Notes under the pieces: generated by a model | The model's input: only the letters and a program-made list of their open reading frames with translations | Told to the model about the DNA's origin: nothing | Databases searched by the model: none | NCBI RefSeq assembly: GCF_019703515.2 | Contig: NC_059349.1 | Span: forward strand, 28,455,744 to 28,519,743 | DNA: 64,000 nucleotides | DNA from: Myxocyprinus asiaticus | Lineage: Eukaryota > Chordata > Actinopteri > Cypriniformes > Catostomidae | Direction of reading: 5' to 3' | Program-made: the position numbers and the translations under genes | Part shown: positions 1 through 12,734 of the stretch, piece after piece | Layout of the letters: the number at the start of each line of letters is the position of its first letter | Numbering within the stretch: the stretch's first letter is position 1

Positions 1-1
1 T

Positions 2-94
2 CTACAAATACAGTTGGAGCTTTTCGACCAACCCTACCTATTTGAGCCCAAATACACCGATGAGGAACTGAGGGAGGCTGTTAGAAGTATATAA
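2..94 (+). pseudogene. Short open frame fragment with a PYLFEPKYTDEEL motif
   Basis: An open frame runs in from the left edge and stops at TAA after 30 codons. It contains PYLFEPKYTDEEL, acidic and aromatic in character, reminiscent of short domains found in fish transposon-derived or zinc-finger-associated proteins. It lies antisense inside a u2surp intron, has no visible start and is followed by intron-like AT-rich DNA. It is most likely the tail of a retrocopied or transposon gene. The family is not identified. Confidence 0.3.
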
Positions 95-194
95 GTATTG
101 TTTTGTTTCTAAAAATAATCAATCGTTTGCATTCAGAATAACTTTATTTGTCAACTGGAGTTGTGTGGATTATTTTGATGCACCCTAAATATGC

Positions 195-382
195 ATTTTG
201 GACCGTCAAAAAACGGAAGACATTCACTTGCATTGTTTAGAGGAGGAGGCCTGAAATGAAATCCTAAAAATCTTAAATTCTGTTTTGATGAAGAAAAAAA
301 ACTCAGATACATCTTGGATGGCCTGAGGGTGAGTAAATTATCAGCAAATTTTCATTTTTGGGTGAACTATTCCTTTAAACTC
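195..382. repeat. Half of a foldback MITE (u2surp intron)
   Basis: The stretch ends in TTTTCATTTTTGGGTGAACT followed by ATTCCTTT. This is the terminal motif shared by the elements at 2719-3334, 10530-10775, 24035-24310 and 26385-27195. The inner part, with GGATGGCCTGAGGGTGAGTAAAT, is the usual subterminal sequence of the same family. Only one arm is obvious, so the copy is truncated or strongly diverged. Confidence 0.55.
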
Positions 383-482
383 TGTGTAAATACACATTTT
401 CATGGTATATATGCCACTTCAGATGCCGCTTCTGTGCCACCTTAGCAGTGTAAAGATGGCTTAAGATTAAACCTTAAGGTCA

Positions 483-2101
<1,619 letters not shown>

Positions 2102-2340
2102 TTTGCCCGACACTGTGCAAGCGCGTGAAGCGCGTGAAGCGCGTTCACACTTGCTCACTGCACGAGACAATGTCACGTCCATTACTGAGGACAGGAGTCG
2201 GCACAGTCTGTTTTATGTTAACATTATATAAATTGTTTTTTGTGCACGCCTAACCCCAAAACATTAAAACTCAGAATATATAAACAATAATGTTTGTACA
2301 GTGCATGTAGTGCACACAGTATTGTGCTGCCTGAACCGGC
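2102..2340 (-). promoter_or_regulatory. u2surp 5' UTR and promoter region with 9-bp direct repeats
   Basis: Upstream of the u2surp ATG the plus strand reads GCGCGTGAA twice and then GCGCGTTCA (about 2120-2146), inside a locally CpG-rich stretch unlike the AT-rich surroundings. A CpG-rich promoter without a TATA box fits a housekeeping splicing gene. The transcription start cannot be placed from sequence alone. Confidence 0.4.
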
Positions 2341-2718
2341 ATGGATGTAATCTGCTGAGCTAAACCGTTACTTTAGACAACGTTTTGGAAGTCTTTCCTG
2401 GTTTGGAAGAAGACATACGCGCATATGTATGGTTTGTAAACATTTGTTATATGTGCCAGCCAGAGGACGTGGACAGTTTCCCCAGCTGGAGTCTTGGTCC
2501 CTCCCAGGGGTTCTTCTTCATCTACTTAAACATTAGGGAGTTTTTGCTAGTGTCAAATTGGCTTACTTACTGGGGGATGCTTTTAAACAATATGTATTAA
2601 GAAATGTGCTGTACAAATATACTGTCAATTTACTTATATTGATAGGCCTATCCACACTCTCTGTGAGGCCTAAGCAGTTATAGGCTTATCCGATTCAAAA
2701 ATCACAATTATCCTTATT

Positions 2719-3334
2719 AAAGGGATAGTTCATCCAAAAATAAAAATTATCTTAGCACTTACTCATGCCATTTCAGATGTATTTGACTTTCTTTCTTCTG
2801 CTGAACACAAACGAAGATTTTTTAGAAGAATATCTCAGCTCTTTAAGGCCATACAATGCAAGTGAATGAATGAACTTTCAAGCTCCAAAATTACATAAAG
2901 GCAGCATAAAAGTAATCCATACAACTCCAGTAGTTAAATCTATATCTTCATAAGCTATATAATAGGTGTGGTTGACAAACAGATCAATATTTAAGTCATT
3001 TTTTAATATAAATCTCCACTTTCATATTCTGAAAGTGAAAGTGGTGATTTATAGTAAAAAGGGATTGAAAATATATCTTTTTCTGCACCCAAAGTGATTG
3101 TATCACTTCAGAAGACATACATTAAAACACTGGAGTCATATGGATTACTTTTATGCTGCCTTTTTGGACATTTAAAGTTCTGGTCACCATTCACTGCATT
3201 GTATGGACCTACAGAGCTGAGATATTCTTCTAAAAACCTGTTTGTGTTCAGCAGAAGAAAGAAAATCAATCCGGGATGGCATGAAAGTAAGTAAATGATC
3301 AGAGAATTTTCATTTTTGGGTTACCAACCCCTTA
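2719..3334. mobile_element. Foldback MITE with long inverted arms
   Basis: The left arm starts AAAGGGATAGTTCATCC and the right arm ends GGGTTACCAACCCCTT, the approximate reverse complement. The arms also pair inside: CTTTCTTCTGCTGAACACAA on the left against GTTCAGCAGAAGAAAG on the right, and TCTCAGCTCTTTAAGGCC against a GAGCTGAGATATTC stretch. It is a non-autonomous DNA element with no coding capacity. The open frames inside it are not genes. Confidence 0.75.
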
Positions 3335-3524
3335 AAGCTAAGCACTTTATTTGCTTTGATTATTAAGATGGCAGCTGCCAGTTAGCCTACTGTTCTTCAT
3401 CAAGGCTGACCGTACAAAGTCAAAGTAGATTATTGTTATCTCTCTCCTGTGTGGTAGGAGAAGAAATTAAATACTGTATATACAGGGGCCACAGTGCAGA
3501 ACATACAGTCATACAAGAAACCAC

Positions 3525-3692
3525 TTTAATAGTACATTTACAGATTCTGCAGCTGTTTTTATCCAAAGCAGCTTACAGTGCATTCAAGTTCAAGGTATAC
3601 ATTTATCAGTGTGTGTGTTCCAAGGGAATTGAAGCCCTGACCTTGGCATTGCCGGCGCCATGCTATACTGTTCCAGTTTAGCTATGGGAACA
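3525..3692 (-). repeat. tRNA-related SINE remnant
   Basis: The stretch has the phrase CCAAAGCAGCTTACAGTGCA, common in fish SINE and LINE tails. It then has GAATTGAAGCCCTGACCTTG, GCATTGCCGGCGCCATGC and TGTTCCAGTTTAGCTA, which look like the reverse complement of a tRNA T-arm and variable region. It is degraded and is not a functional tRNA. Confidence 0.45.
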
Positions 3693-4689
3693 GCTAATAG
3701 TAATACAATACTACAGACAATTTCACAAATAAACAATAAATGCATCCGTGGACTCTATGCAGATAATGAGGTAGATGTTGTAGAGCAAAAATGGTGTTAT
3801 ACCAGTGTTTCAGAGCTGATATTGACAAAATTGTGTATATATTGTGACATCATTATCAATGATTAACTGTTCTAACAAATAGTTGGAGTAGCCTATATTG
3901 AGAGTGTCCTTTGGCTCCATCCTGATGTCTAACAATACAGCAATGGCTAATTTCAATAGCTTTAACAGTTCAGGTACTTTGAAGCCCATGAGTGTGACAA
4001 TACAAATACAGAAAATCACTATCATTCTAATGATATATAGCACCATTTTTTCATATTATGATCTACACATTGATGAACTTCCACACTGATTTGTGCATAA
4101 GCAGACAATGCAACATTTACACCTTGTACAGGACAATATCATTTAAGAAGTAGTTCAGGCGAGTGGCAATAAACTCTATTGTTATCCATCCAATGTAATT
4201 AGCTCGAGTATGACATTAAAGTGTTTCTTTTGGAAAATTCAGAGCTGTAGACCAGGGCCACCATCAGTGAGGGGGAAACTGTTTTTCAATGGTTAAATTA
4301 TTACACTGGGTACCCCCCCCCCCCGTTCTGAATATGTGGTTACCATCCCAAAATGTAGGCTCACATTAGAATAAATTAGGCTATGAAATGAATTTCATCC
4401 TTAAATGTACATAAACAAGAAATTTTAAATTTGTTGAAGTATATATGGTTCCGCTCTTGGCATTCACCGCGTGCCTTAATTGAAATACATTAAATCAAGG
4501 TCCACTGTGAACACGTACAGCGTGAGCCAAAAGTGCCAATAAAGACTGGGCCTGATAAGAACCGTGTGCCACAGATTTAGGAAATACTTCATGACTTGAT
4601 AGCCTATGCACAACAGGCTACATGCAAAATTAATATGATTCCGCCAACAGGTGTATTTATTCAAATGGACACAAGCCTATTGAGATATT
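3693..4689. other. Intergenic stretch, nothing recognised
   Basis: AT-rich sequence with a short C-homopolymer near 4313-4324 and scattered short open frames that have no recognisable protein. No repeat boundary could be drawn with confidence. Confidence 0.5.
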
Positions 4690-5330
4690 AATCTCATCCT
4701 GGTTACATGGTGTTGCCTTGATGTTCCTTTATCTTGTTTGGGGAACCACATGCAGTGCTTTCACTTCAAAGGATTCCTGCACAGCCAAGGCATCTAAAGG
4801 TCATCCATCTCTGTATAATAAAAAAACAATGTAAAGATAAGAATTAAACCATGACAGCAATAAAGCCTATTTGACACTGAATACACAGTTAACGTCGACC
4901 ATTAGGCAACAACAGCCTAGAAATTAAGCTCTAACATAATATATGCCTCAGTTATGACAATAGAATAAATATGGGCCATTGGTTCCAATATCCGACAATG
5001 ATTTAATGGCTACCGAATACGGAAAACCATCAAAAGGCTATCACTGAATACCACTGCTATGGGTAAACGCGCTAAATTCGGCAGCATCCGTTTTAACACC
5101 CTGCATCATGTCCGTAACTGCATCATCCCACTAGAATGGACGGGACTGAATTATTATCTACGTTCATTTTAGGATTAAGGAGTTCATGTACATACCTCTG
5201 TGAAGCCACTCAAACTGGTTTAAATAGCTGCTTAATATTAAAGCGGACTTGCAAATAACTGACGAGCCAGCAAAATAAATATGGAAACTGCGCTGAGCGC
5301 TACATTACAAGGGAGGCGTGTGACGTCACC
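4690..5330 (-). ncRNA. Possible divergent non-coding transcript (two exons)
   Basis: On the minus strand a strong donor context, CACAGAG|GTATGTAC, ends a possible first exon at 5196. A matching acceptor, TATTATACAG|AGATGG, starts a possible second exon at 4810. The first exon would start near a palindromic CRE at 5321-5328. Stops in all frames of the second exon argue against a protein. This is inference from splice-like strings only. Confidence 0.22.
5321..5328. promoter_or_regulatory. Palindromic cAMP response element TGACGTCA
   Basis: A perfect 8-bp CRE palindrome lies in a small CpG-containing island (GGGAGGCGTGTGACGTCACC). Full CREs close to CpG islands usually mark CREB/ATF-bound promoters. 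It sits about 1.4 kb upstream of ttpa and close to the possible minus-strand first exon, so its target is uncertain. Confidence 0.45.
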
Positions 5331-6734
5331 ATGCAGACAGATGTGCGTCCTTGAGTTTAGCTGTAAATTATGGCATGTGCCAAACGATTAATTTATACTC
5401 ATTTATTACGATACTGGCATGTGAAAAAACAGCCCATAGATTGTTTACAAAATAAAACAGCCTAGTTAAAAAAATGTAAGTTATCAAATTGTATGTGCAT
5501 TTTAAGATGACCACAAAGCTTCAATAAAACATGAAATGGATAGCTGCAGCTATTATAAGACACAGCAATGTTGACACTCAGCCTAGCTCACTAACTAAAA
5601 AGGTGCTTAAATCATCAATTCGACAACTCAAGAACATCAACACGATGATTAATAAGGGTTCACGTGGTAATTTTACGTCCTTTTACACATTTGAAGCAAT
5701 GACCAACTGTCTGTCTATACAGAGATTCTTTTAACTTCTCCGTTGTTACCTAAGGAGAGAGCGTAATAACGGTAAACTAGTGTGTTACGACAGTTAATCA
5801 CCGCTTGCGGATACCATACAAATGAATGGAGAGTGCCGTAAACTGACACATACCTGTCGCAAAATTCTCAGTAACTTTTTGTATAAAACAGCAATTTTAT
5901 CGTAGTAATCTCCACACATAGTTCACTCCAAACGGATTATTTAGTGTACAACATGTTGAACGTTAGCGAACAGGCGGTCAATTCATTAAGTAATAAGCTG
6001 TTTCCTCACAAAATCAGTTTATTCGGCGTACTGAAGCATCTCACCCATTAACATCCATTCAAGTAGAACGGCCTTTGGTCTCCTTGCCAGGCTACCGCCT
6101 ATGTTTAGCTAACCTTGAAGACTCAACCTTTGATTGAAATATATAACGTTCCCCTAAAGTTAGCACATGATTCCCGTTTGGTTATGTTGGGCGAACCAAT
6201 TCCTAACATTCTGGGAACGTACTTATTATGTTTTATTTTATATAAAAACACAAACTAACGTTCCCAGAAGGTTCTGGACACCCGAATTTGGCAGCTGGGA
6301 TATTTACACAGAAATCTCAATTTTGGATAAGGACCCAGTGGGTAAATGTGTTGTGAAGCATATTTCATATGTTTTCAACAACTCCCATTACAGGACAAAC
6401 TGTTTACTTTAGCGACTTATGGATGAACGCGTTAATATAGGCTAGTGGTTCAATCAGATTTCTGTAACGTATTGTTTTCTAGCAAAAAATAAATAAAATA
6501 AAAATAAAAATAATAATAAGTTTATCTTTGTGTGTCAGTGAGTAAGAGAGAAAGAGGTGTATAAAGTTGACCTGGCTAATGTTTGACAAAACAACTTGAC
6601 CTGTACAAAGGTGAAAACAACACTGGGCTACAATATGAGTTTTCATAGGATTGGGATGTGTGGGGCTCATTCCCTGCCCCTCTTACGTAAGCCTGCTGCT
6701 CCGAGAACATGCAACTCGGTCGGGTCCCGCAGAT
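5331..6734. other. ttpa upstream region
   Basis: AT-rich DNA without recognisable coding exons. The open frame that contains the ttpa start reaches upstream to 6651, but the residues before MKSEEVEN do not resemble the family. No clear TATA box was identified. Confidence 0.4.
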
Positions 6735-6929
6735 ATGAAGTCTGAAGAAGTTGAAAACATAGAAGAATTAAACAATTTGGCTTTAGATTCTATTCGCATC
6801 GAACCCTATTTGTCGAAGCTGAAACAAAAAGCAGAAGCAGAAAAAAGCATTCGACTCTTGGATTTGCCGAAAACTTTTTTGATTAGGTTTTTGCGGGCGA
6901 GAGACTTTGATGTTGAACTGGCGCTTTGC
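6735..6929 (+). CDS. ttpa: ttpa exon 1 (donor defective)
   Basis: Sixty-five codons from MKSEEVEN to DFDVELALC. Alignment to FDLDLAWR of the family and the phase-0 acceptor of exon 2 place the end after TGC at 6929. The next bases are CTAAATG, not GT. The nearest alternative in-phase GT, at 6912, would drop six residues (VELALC). No GT in the remaining open frame restores phase without loss of sequence. Confidence 0.85.
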
Positions 6930-8401
6930 CTAAATGATGGTTGAACTACAACTGATGCGCCACAACTGTACTTGATTTCTGTAGTGATAGATTTACAGAT
7001 TCCATTGGTGATACGTGATTTGATTTGCAATGCAAACCATGCCATGCCATGGTTTTACGTTTGATACTTTTTTTTTTTTTTTTTTTTTTTTTTAGTTTAT
7101 TATGAAGAAAATAAAGTATTTCTTTATTCTCATTTAATTGTATTTATATGCTCTTTACTTAAGTTCACTTAAAATGTATACGTACAGAACAGTAGCCTAC
7201 TGCAACAGTATTTATACAAGATAACACTTCTTCCTTTTATATCCTGGAGGAAAAAGAGGCTTTTGAGATTAATGTCACATGTCTTGGATGCAATCTTGTC
7301 TCTTCTATCCACAGCTATTGATCAACTATCATAAATGGAGACAAGAATGTCCAGAAATAACTGCTGATCTGCGTCCATCATCCATCATAGGACTTATTCA
7401 GAACAATTACCATGGAGTTTTGAGATCACGAGATGATGCTGGAAGTCAAGTTTTAATCTATCGGATTGGTAAATGCAGACACAAACAATGTTTGAACATT
7501 TATTTCTGCTGTTATAATGGCAAATATCACACATTTTCAAACACTTTTCAGGTCAGTGGAACCCCAAAGAATTCACAGCTTATGAGGTTTTTCGTGTGAG
7601 CCTCATTACATCAGAGCTAATCGTTCAAGAACGGGAGACTCAAAGAAATGGAGTCAAAGTTATTTTTGATCTCCAAGACTGGTGCTTTGCTCATGCACTG
7701 CAGATAAATCCTTCTTTGGCAAAAAAGATATCATCTGTACTTACGGTAGGCATCCGTTTTTTCCAAAGATTTTAAAGAACTTACTTGTTTAATGATGGTA
7801 CATTTTTCAAATTATCTGCAGATGTATCTGGTTTTATGCACTTATAACATCCATTAGATATGACAAAGTAAAATAAATGGGTAAACATAAAAAAAAAAAA
7901 AAAAACTAAAAAAACAAAACAAAACAAGAAGCTCAAATTAATTCAACAGAATAAACATCATATTTGTTTTACAGGACTCCTTTCCTTTGAAAGTACGCGG
8001 CATCCATTTGATAAATGAGCCCATTTTTTTCCGCCCTGTCTTTGCCATGATCCGTCCATTTCTACCAGACAAAATAAAACAACGGGTCAGCATTATTTAA
8101 GTACATGCATATAAGATATGAGGATTATCAAGACAATTCTCACGATAAAATCTAATAACAGTTGTTTTTGCTGTGTTTTTCTATATAGGTTCATATGCAT
8201 GGTAGTTCATATGCCCGGAGTCTCTGTGATTATTTTCCGAAGGCTATCCTCCCACCTGAGTATGGAGGCACAGGACCCAGCATAGATGAAGTGTGCCAAG
8301 AGTGGACTGAGTACATCATGCAATCTGAAGTCTATCTCCATAAGCTCTCTATAGACTTAGCTGGAGGATATTCTTCTCAGTCATCCACCCATGATGACTG
8401 A
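6735..8401 (+). CDS. ttpa: ttpa: alpha-tocopherol transfer protein, five coding exons
   Basis: Exons are 6735-6929, 7315-7468, 7552-7745, 7975-8085 and 8189-8401, giving 288 residues against 278 in human. The protein is a cytosolic CRAL-TRIO lipid carrier that loads vitamin E for export from liver. An N-terminal CRAL-TRIO-N helical part ([12 protein letters not shown], residues about 48-59) is followed by the lipid-binding fold, with [52 protein letters not shown] and VHMHG. The C-terminal end is longer and serine-rich ([12 protein letters not shown]). Phases match at every junction (0, 1, 0, 0). The exon 1 donor is abnormal: the intron begins CTAAAT where GTAAAT would be expected. The copy may therefore be mis-spliced, carry a sequencing error, or be decaying. 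Neighbour asph is also next to TTPA in human (8q12), supporting the call. Confidence 0.92.
7315..7468 (+). CDS. ttpa: ttpa exon 2
   Basis: Acceptor ATCCACAG|CTATTG and donor ATTG|GTAAAT. It encodes [15 protein letters not shown], then [20 protein letters not shown] and VLIYRIG, the start of the CRAL-TRIO fold. Confidence 0.93.
7552..7745 (+). CDS. ttpa: ttpa exon 3
   Basis: Acceptor TTTTCAG|GTCAG and donor ACG|GTAGGC. It encodes [20 protein letters not shown], then [20 protein letters not shown], forming the centre of the ligand pocket in the family. Confidence 0.93.
7975..8085 (+). CDS. ttpa: ttpa exon 4
   Basis: Exactly 37 codons, phase 0 at both ends, acceptor TTTTACAG|GAC and donor CGG|GTCAGC. 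It encodes [16 protein letters not shown] and [13 protein letters not shown], the most conserved part of the family. Confidence 0.94.
8189..8401 (+). CDS. ttpa: ttpa exon 5 with stop
   Basis: Acceptor TATATAG|GTT. It encodes [20 protein letters not shown], then PPEYGGTG and the C-terminal helix region ([19 protein letters not shown]), ending TGA at 8401. Confidence 0.93.
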   Translation, partial: VHMHGSSYARSLCDYFPKAILPPEYGGTGPSIDEVCQEWTEYIMQSEVYLHKLSIDLAGGYSSQSSTHDD

Positions 8402-9732
8402 ATACAACGAAGGTACTTGATACCATGTGCTGTTTGCTTTAGGTGATGTTGCAAGTTGCATGTTGCTGCTGTGGAAGGTTAAATTCCTTCTCTGTAATTT
8501 CCATGTGAAAATCTGAATGATGTTACAGAGACTGCACATGCCACCAGGTTTACTATTGCTGATTATTGATGAATTTTTCATATGTTGCAGAGGACTAAAT
8601 GGTGCAGCTTTTCAAATTGTCTGTTTAGAATTAACTCTTCTCATACTCCATACTGGAAAGATCATTTGCAGTATCAAAAGTGACATTCCCACAGTAACCT
8701 ATTTTAACTGAATCAGATTTTTGGATAATGAGATTTTATTGAATTCTATATATAACAGATATTTAGATGACATTGCCAGACATTACTTGATATACCTCTG
8801 TTGATACAATAATGTACAGTATACAATATCTATTTGCACAGGAAGTCACTGTCCAAGACTGAAATATGAAAGTGCCTTCCTTTTACTTCTGAATTATTTT
8901 GTTTTTCATAACAGTGGACAAAACTCAGGAAGTTACTTAAGCTTTTGTGCTTCTGGAAGTTAGATATCAAGCATAATCATGAGACAATTAATTATGCTGC
9001 AGCTATTTAAAGTGATTCAATTCACTGAAAATTAAGAAACTATAACTGGACCTTTTGTAATATGTTTTAATAAGAAAGCCTTTGTCAGATGAAATATAAA
9101 TCGAAAGTAGAGCTTTTGCATTTTAAATAAACAACTTAAAACATGTACGTATTCAGTTAACAGCAAGTGGGAGAGTACAGTGGCACTTTGGTCTATTGCC
9201 TTTTGCTCAGGCTCTTAAGCAAATAGAATAATGACCTTATTAGAGCACTTAATGTTGAACATTTCTTTGAGTTTTAACATTTTAAAACCATGTACATATT
9301 TATTTACAGTTTTATTTTCTATGACAGTGTTCAATATTTAATTGTATTGTCCTAATTTGTTGTCCAATTACAAAAGCTATTGTCATTTTTTTTTTTTTTT
9401 TCACTTTAAAGGGCACTTTTCATTCAAATGTACATTATCATAGTGATAATAAAAACTTCATCTAGACAAGTGTATTAATGCACAATGTGAAACTTGGCAA
9501 CCAGACAGTTGCAAAGATCATTGTGTGAAATTCTGTACCAACTAATATAAATGGTTTTGTTGTGACCTTTAGAGCCAAACTTGATTTGATCATACTTGGA
9601 TCTACTTTGGTAAGTTCTTCAATATTGGCTACCACAGCCCTGAAGTTTTATTTTAGGTGCTTTTTCCCCCAGCCTTTGAGTCTCAGATCACCTGTAATGC
9701 AGCAGCATCCACATTTAAAAACATTCAGAATT
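8402..9732 (+). other. ttpa 3' UTR and downstream DNA
   Basis: AT-rich non-coding sequence after the ttpa stop. Candidate polyadenylation signals AATAAA are at 9126-9131 and 9448-9453, and a T-homopolymer lies near 9387-9401. No coding exon is seen. Confidence 0.5.
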
Positions 9733-10254
9733 AACCATATTGCCAAAATGTGGACACCTTAACACCACACAATATATTCTTGTTGATCATTTAATTTCAA
9801 AATCATTGGCATGAATAGTGAGTTGGTCCTCCCTAACAGCTTTCACTGTTTTGTGAAGGCTTTTCCACTAGATATTAGAACATGGCTACAAGAGCATCAG
9901 TGAGGTTTAGCATGATGTTGGCTAATGGGGCTTGGCTCGCATTTGGCATTCTAATTCATCCCAATTTCCCAAAGGTGTTCAATGGTTTTCAGATCTGGGT
10001 TGTGTGCAGGCCAATCAAGTTCTTCCACACAAGTAAGCATTTCTGTATGGACCTCGCTTTGTGCACAAGGGTACTGTCATGCTGGAACAGAAAAGAGTTC
10101 TTCCCAAACTGTTAAAACAAAATTGGAAGCACAAGAATCATCTAGAATGTCACTGTATGGTGTAGTATTAAGATTTCTCTGTAGTGGAATCATGTGAATA
10201 ACCAAACCTCTTAATAAGACGGTAGTGTCCACATACTTTTGGCCATATAGTGTA
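9733..10254 (-). mobile_element. Internally deleted Tc1-like transposon
   Basis: The left end reads TTGCCAAAATGTGGACACCT. The right end is its inverted counterpart, GTGTCCACATACTTTTGGCC followed by ATATAGTGTA. Inside are reverse-strand remnants of a fish Tc1 transposase region, for example CATTTCTGTATGGACCTCGC and CAATCAAGTTCTTCCACAC. Most of the roughly 1.6-kb element is missing, so it is non-autonomous. Confidence 0.8.
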
Positions 10255-10529
10255 TACAAACTTAGAATTTTTTATATTTACCACAGTGTATGTTGGCTGT
10301 TATCAAAATTAATAATTGTTTTGTGAATACTTAGGAATCTCCTGGTGAAAACACATCAATGTAATCCAAAGATTACTCTTTTGATCTATACTGTAAGATT
10401 TGTATTGTCTATTAGGAAAGCCAGTTGAAATTCAGCACTTGTTATTTTATAATTACTGCACGCCCTCTGCTGGTAAAAACACAATATGCACAATACGTAA
10501 CATCCACATGAAAGACCCCGAAGAACTTA

Positions 10530-10775
10530 AAGGATTAGTTCACCCAAAAATTAAAATTATCTCTTCATTACTCACCCTCATGTCATCCCAGATGTGTATG
10601 ACTTTCTTTCTTCTGCTGAACACAAATGAAGATTTTCAGAAGAATATCTCAGCTCTGTATGTCCATACAATGCAAGTTAATGGTGGCCAGTACTTTGAAG
10701 GTCCAAAAAGCACAAAGGCAGCATAAAATTAATCCATATGACTTCAGTAAATCTATATCTTCAGAAGTGATATGA
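10530..10775. repeat. MITE fragment (same family as 2719-3334)
   Basis: It begins AAAGGATTAGTTCACCCAAA and continues with ACTCACCCTCATGTCATCCC and CTTTCTTCTGCTGAACACAA, the standard left arm of the foldback family. The right arm is missing. Confidence 0.65.
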
Positions 10776-11055
10776 TAGCTATCCTTATGAGGACTCTCCA
10801 TAGACATAATGATTTTTATGCTGTACAAACTATAGATTCTATCCCCTAACCCTAACCCTACCCCTAAACCTAACCCTCACAAAAAACGTTCTACATTTTT
10901 ACATTTTCAATAAAACATAGTTTAGTATGTTTTTTAAGATATTTGAATTATGGGGACACTAGAAATGTCCTCATAAACCACATTTATAGCATAATACCCT
11001 TGTAATTACCAGTTTGTAACCTAAAAAAATGTCCTCGTAAATCACACACACACTA
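10776..11055. repeat. Interspersed repeat with CCTAACCC core
   Basis: It contains CCCCTAACCCTAACCCTACC followed by CCTAAACCTAACCC, and the flanking pair TGAGGACTCTCC and GGGGACACTAGAAATGTCCT. The same CCTAACCC-rich unit is widespread in fish genomes as a dispersed repeat. It is too short and irregular to be telomeric. Confidence 0.45.
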
Positions 11056-12697
11056 CTTTGAATGACACAGCACTCTCCTACAGTTTCCAAATGTAAAAAC
11101 AGATGTACTGTATTGTGTGAAAAGACCATTATGTTCACACCTGTTTCACCTAACCATTTAGCAACTTTTCAAGCCAACAGAGCTCACAAAAAGCTTATAT
11201 TTTTTATTGAAGATGCAGAATTTGATTGAATTCGTTACTTATGTTTGTATAGACTTCTTCAAAAATTGCAAACTTTAATCCTGCCCATAAATCCTAATGT
11301 TATAATTTTTAGTAAAGTAAACATTTGGGACAGATTACCCCTCAACTCTTTCTTCAATTAATTTATGATTGTTATCTGAAAAAAATAAAATAAATAAATA
11401 ATAATAATCTGCTGATCTAGTGACCCCTCTTGTCCACATTTTAAAAGTGGGTGATAAAAGACACATTACTCTATGAAAGTGGACTACTAGATAATGTAGA
11501 GATGATCTAATTAAGTCATACTTGTTTGTCTTCTTTAATCTTTCACTTAACAGGAACAACGTCACATTGTGTGAGTGTTTAGAATAGTTCAGATCCAGCC
11601 AAGCAAGCACACGTAGACGTTTAAATTGAAAATAAAACAAATTAAGTACATTTTTTATATACTTTAGGAGGGTGATTGTTTAGATAGCATCTATGTTTGT
11701 GTGTTCTGTAGCTGAGGTCAAACACGGGCTATCATTATAATAATTACATTTGAAAAACAGTCAGTACTACATTATTTGTATCACATTTGCCCAATACTAT
11801 CCAGCTGCAGCATTTGCCACTTAGTCAGCTTTTAAGTGTTTTAGTAGACTTTTCTAAAAGTGCTTAACAACAGTTCTGAACATGTTTAGATATGCATACA
11901 AGTTCCAGCCTCGTGTAAGTGTAGTTACACACTCGCTTTAGGATGAGGTCGGTGGACAAAAGCGGAAAGGGGGTGGGGTGCAACGTATACATACGTCCCT
12001 GACTCAGTTGGATATTTTGTACTAAGAACAAAAAAAGTTAAAATAAAAGAATTACATTTTAAAGCATTATTAAGATGAAATCCTGTTAAATTAGCAAAAG
12101 AGTTGATGGCATAAAAATGCACTCGTTCAACTCAGAGGTGCATCATGCCATGTGTACTTTCTACTGCAGGATTAAACAAGTAAATCTGAAAGCTAAGAAA
12201 ATATCTAACTTCTAGGGTCCAATATAGTCTACAGTAATCTTGGAAATCCTACGTAGGTATATATAATACACCAAAAAAATCGTTCAAACGTTAAACAAAT
12301 GATAGCTGTCATGATATTACTACGTAATGAACAGGGGGCAAACAAACGCCAGGGGGTTAATCTCGCGATAAGTGCAACCTTCCATCTTGCCACGTTCCAG
12401 TGCTAGCAAAAAAAAAAACAGGGAACAACAGGGCGGTCTTACCTCGCAGGTATCCACACGATTGAATAAGGCATCTGACTCTGCTTGCCGATTGGATGGA
12501 ATTTTAATTAGCTCCGCCCACAATGGCTTTGTATGACTAGCACTGGCCGAATGCTTATTCACTCAAAAAGGGGACGGGTTGCTATGGGCTTCAGTGTATG
12601 AAGGCATAGGGATTTGATTTCGCAGGGTACCAGAATTAAGACTGGAATTTATAGTCAGCTCAGCTTTTACAGAACACGAAAATTCGAAGAACTAGCA
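11056..12697. other. ttpa-asph intergenic region with asph promoter
   Basis: AT-rich, with no recognised exon. The last about 300 bases are richer in CpG (AATCTCGCGATAAGTGC near 12359 and GGGGACGGGTTGCTATGGGC near 12571) and presumably hold the asph promoter and 5' UTR. Confidence 0.4.
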
Positions 12698-12734
12698 ATG
12701 GCTCAGAAGAAAAATGCAAGAGGACACAAAAAAG
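12698..12734 (+). CDS. asph: asph exon 1
   Basis: It encodes MAQKKNARGHKK plus one base, with donor AAAAAAG|GTTTGC. MAQ-K-NA matches the known N-terminus of ASPH. The product is cytosolic and basic. Confidence 0.85.

Noticed and set aside
2385..2600. Open frame downstream of the u2surp promoter as a short gene
   Set aside because: No motif, no conserved start context and no splice signals; the codon pattern looks random.
3600..3690. A tRNA gene on the minus strand
   Set aside because: Only part of a tRNA-like arm pattern is present and it is fused to SINE-like sequence; no complete cloverleaf can be drawn.
10845..10880. CCCTAACCC repeats as interstitial telomere
   Set aside because: The run is short, irregular (CCTACCCCTAAACC) and embedded in a dispersed repeat with conserved flanks.
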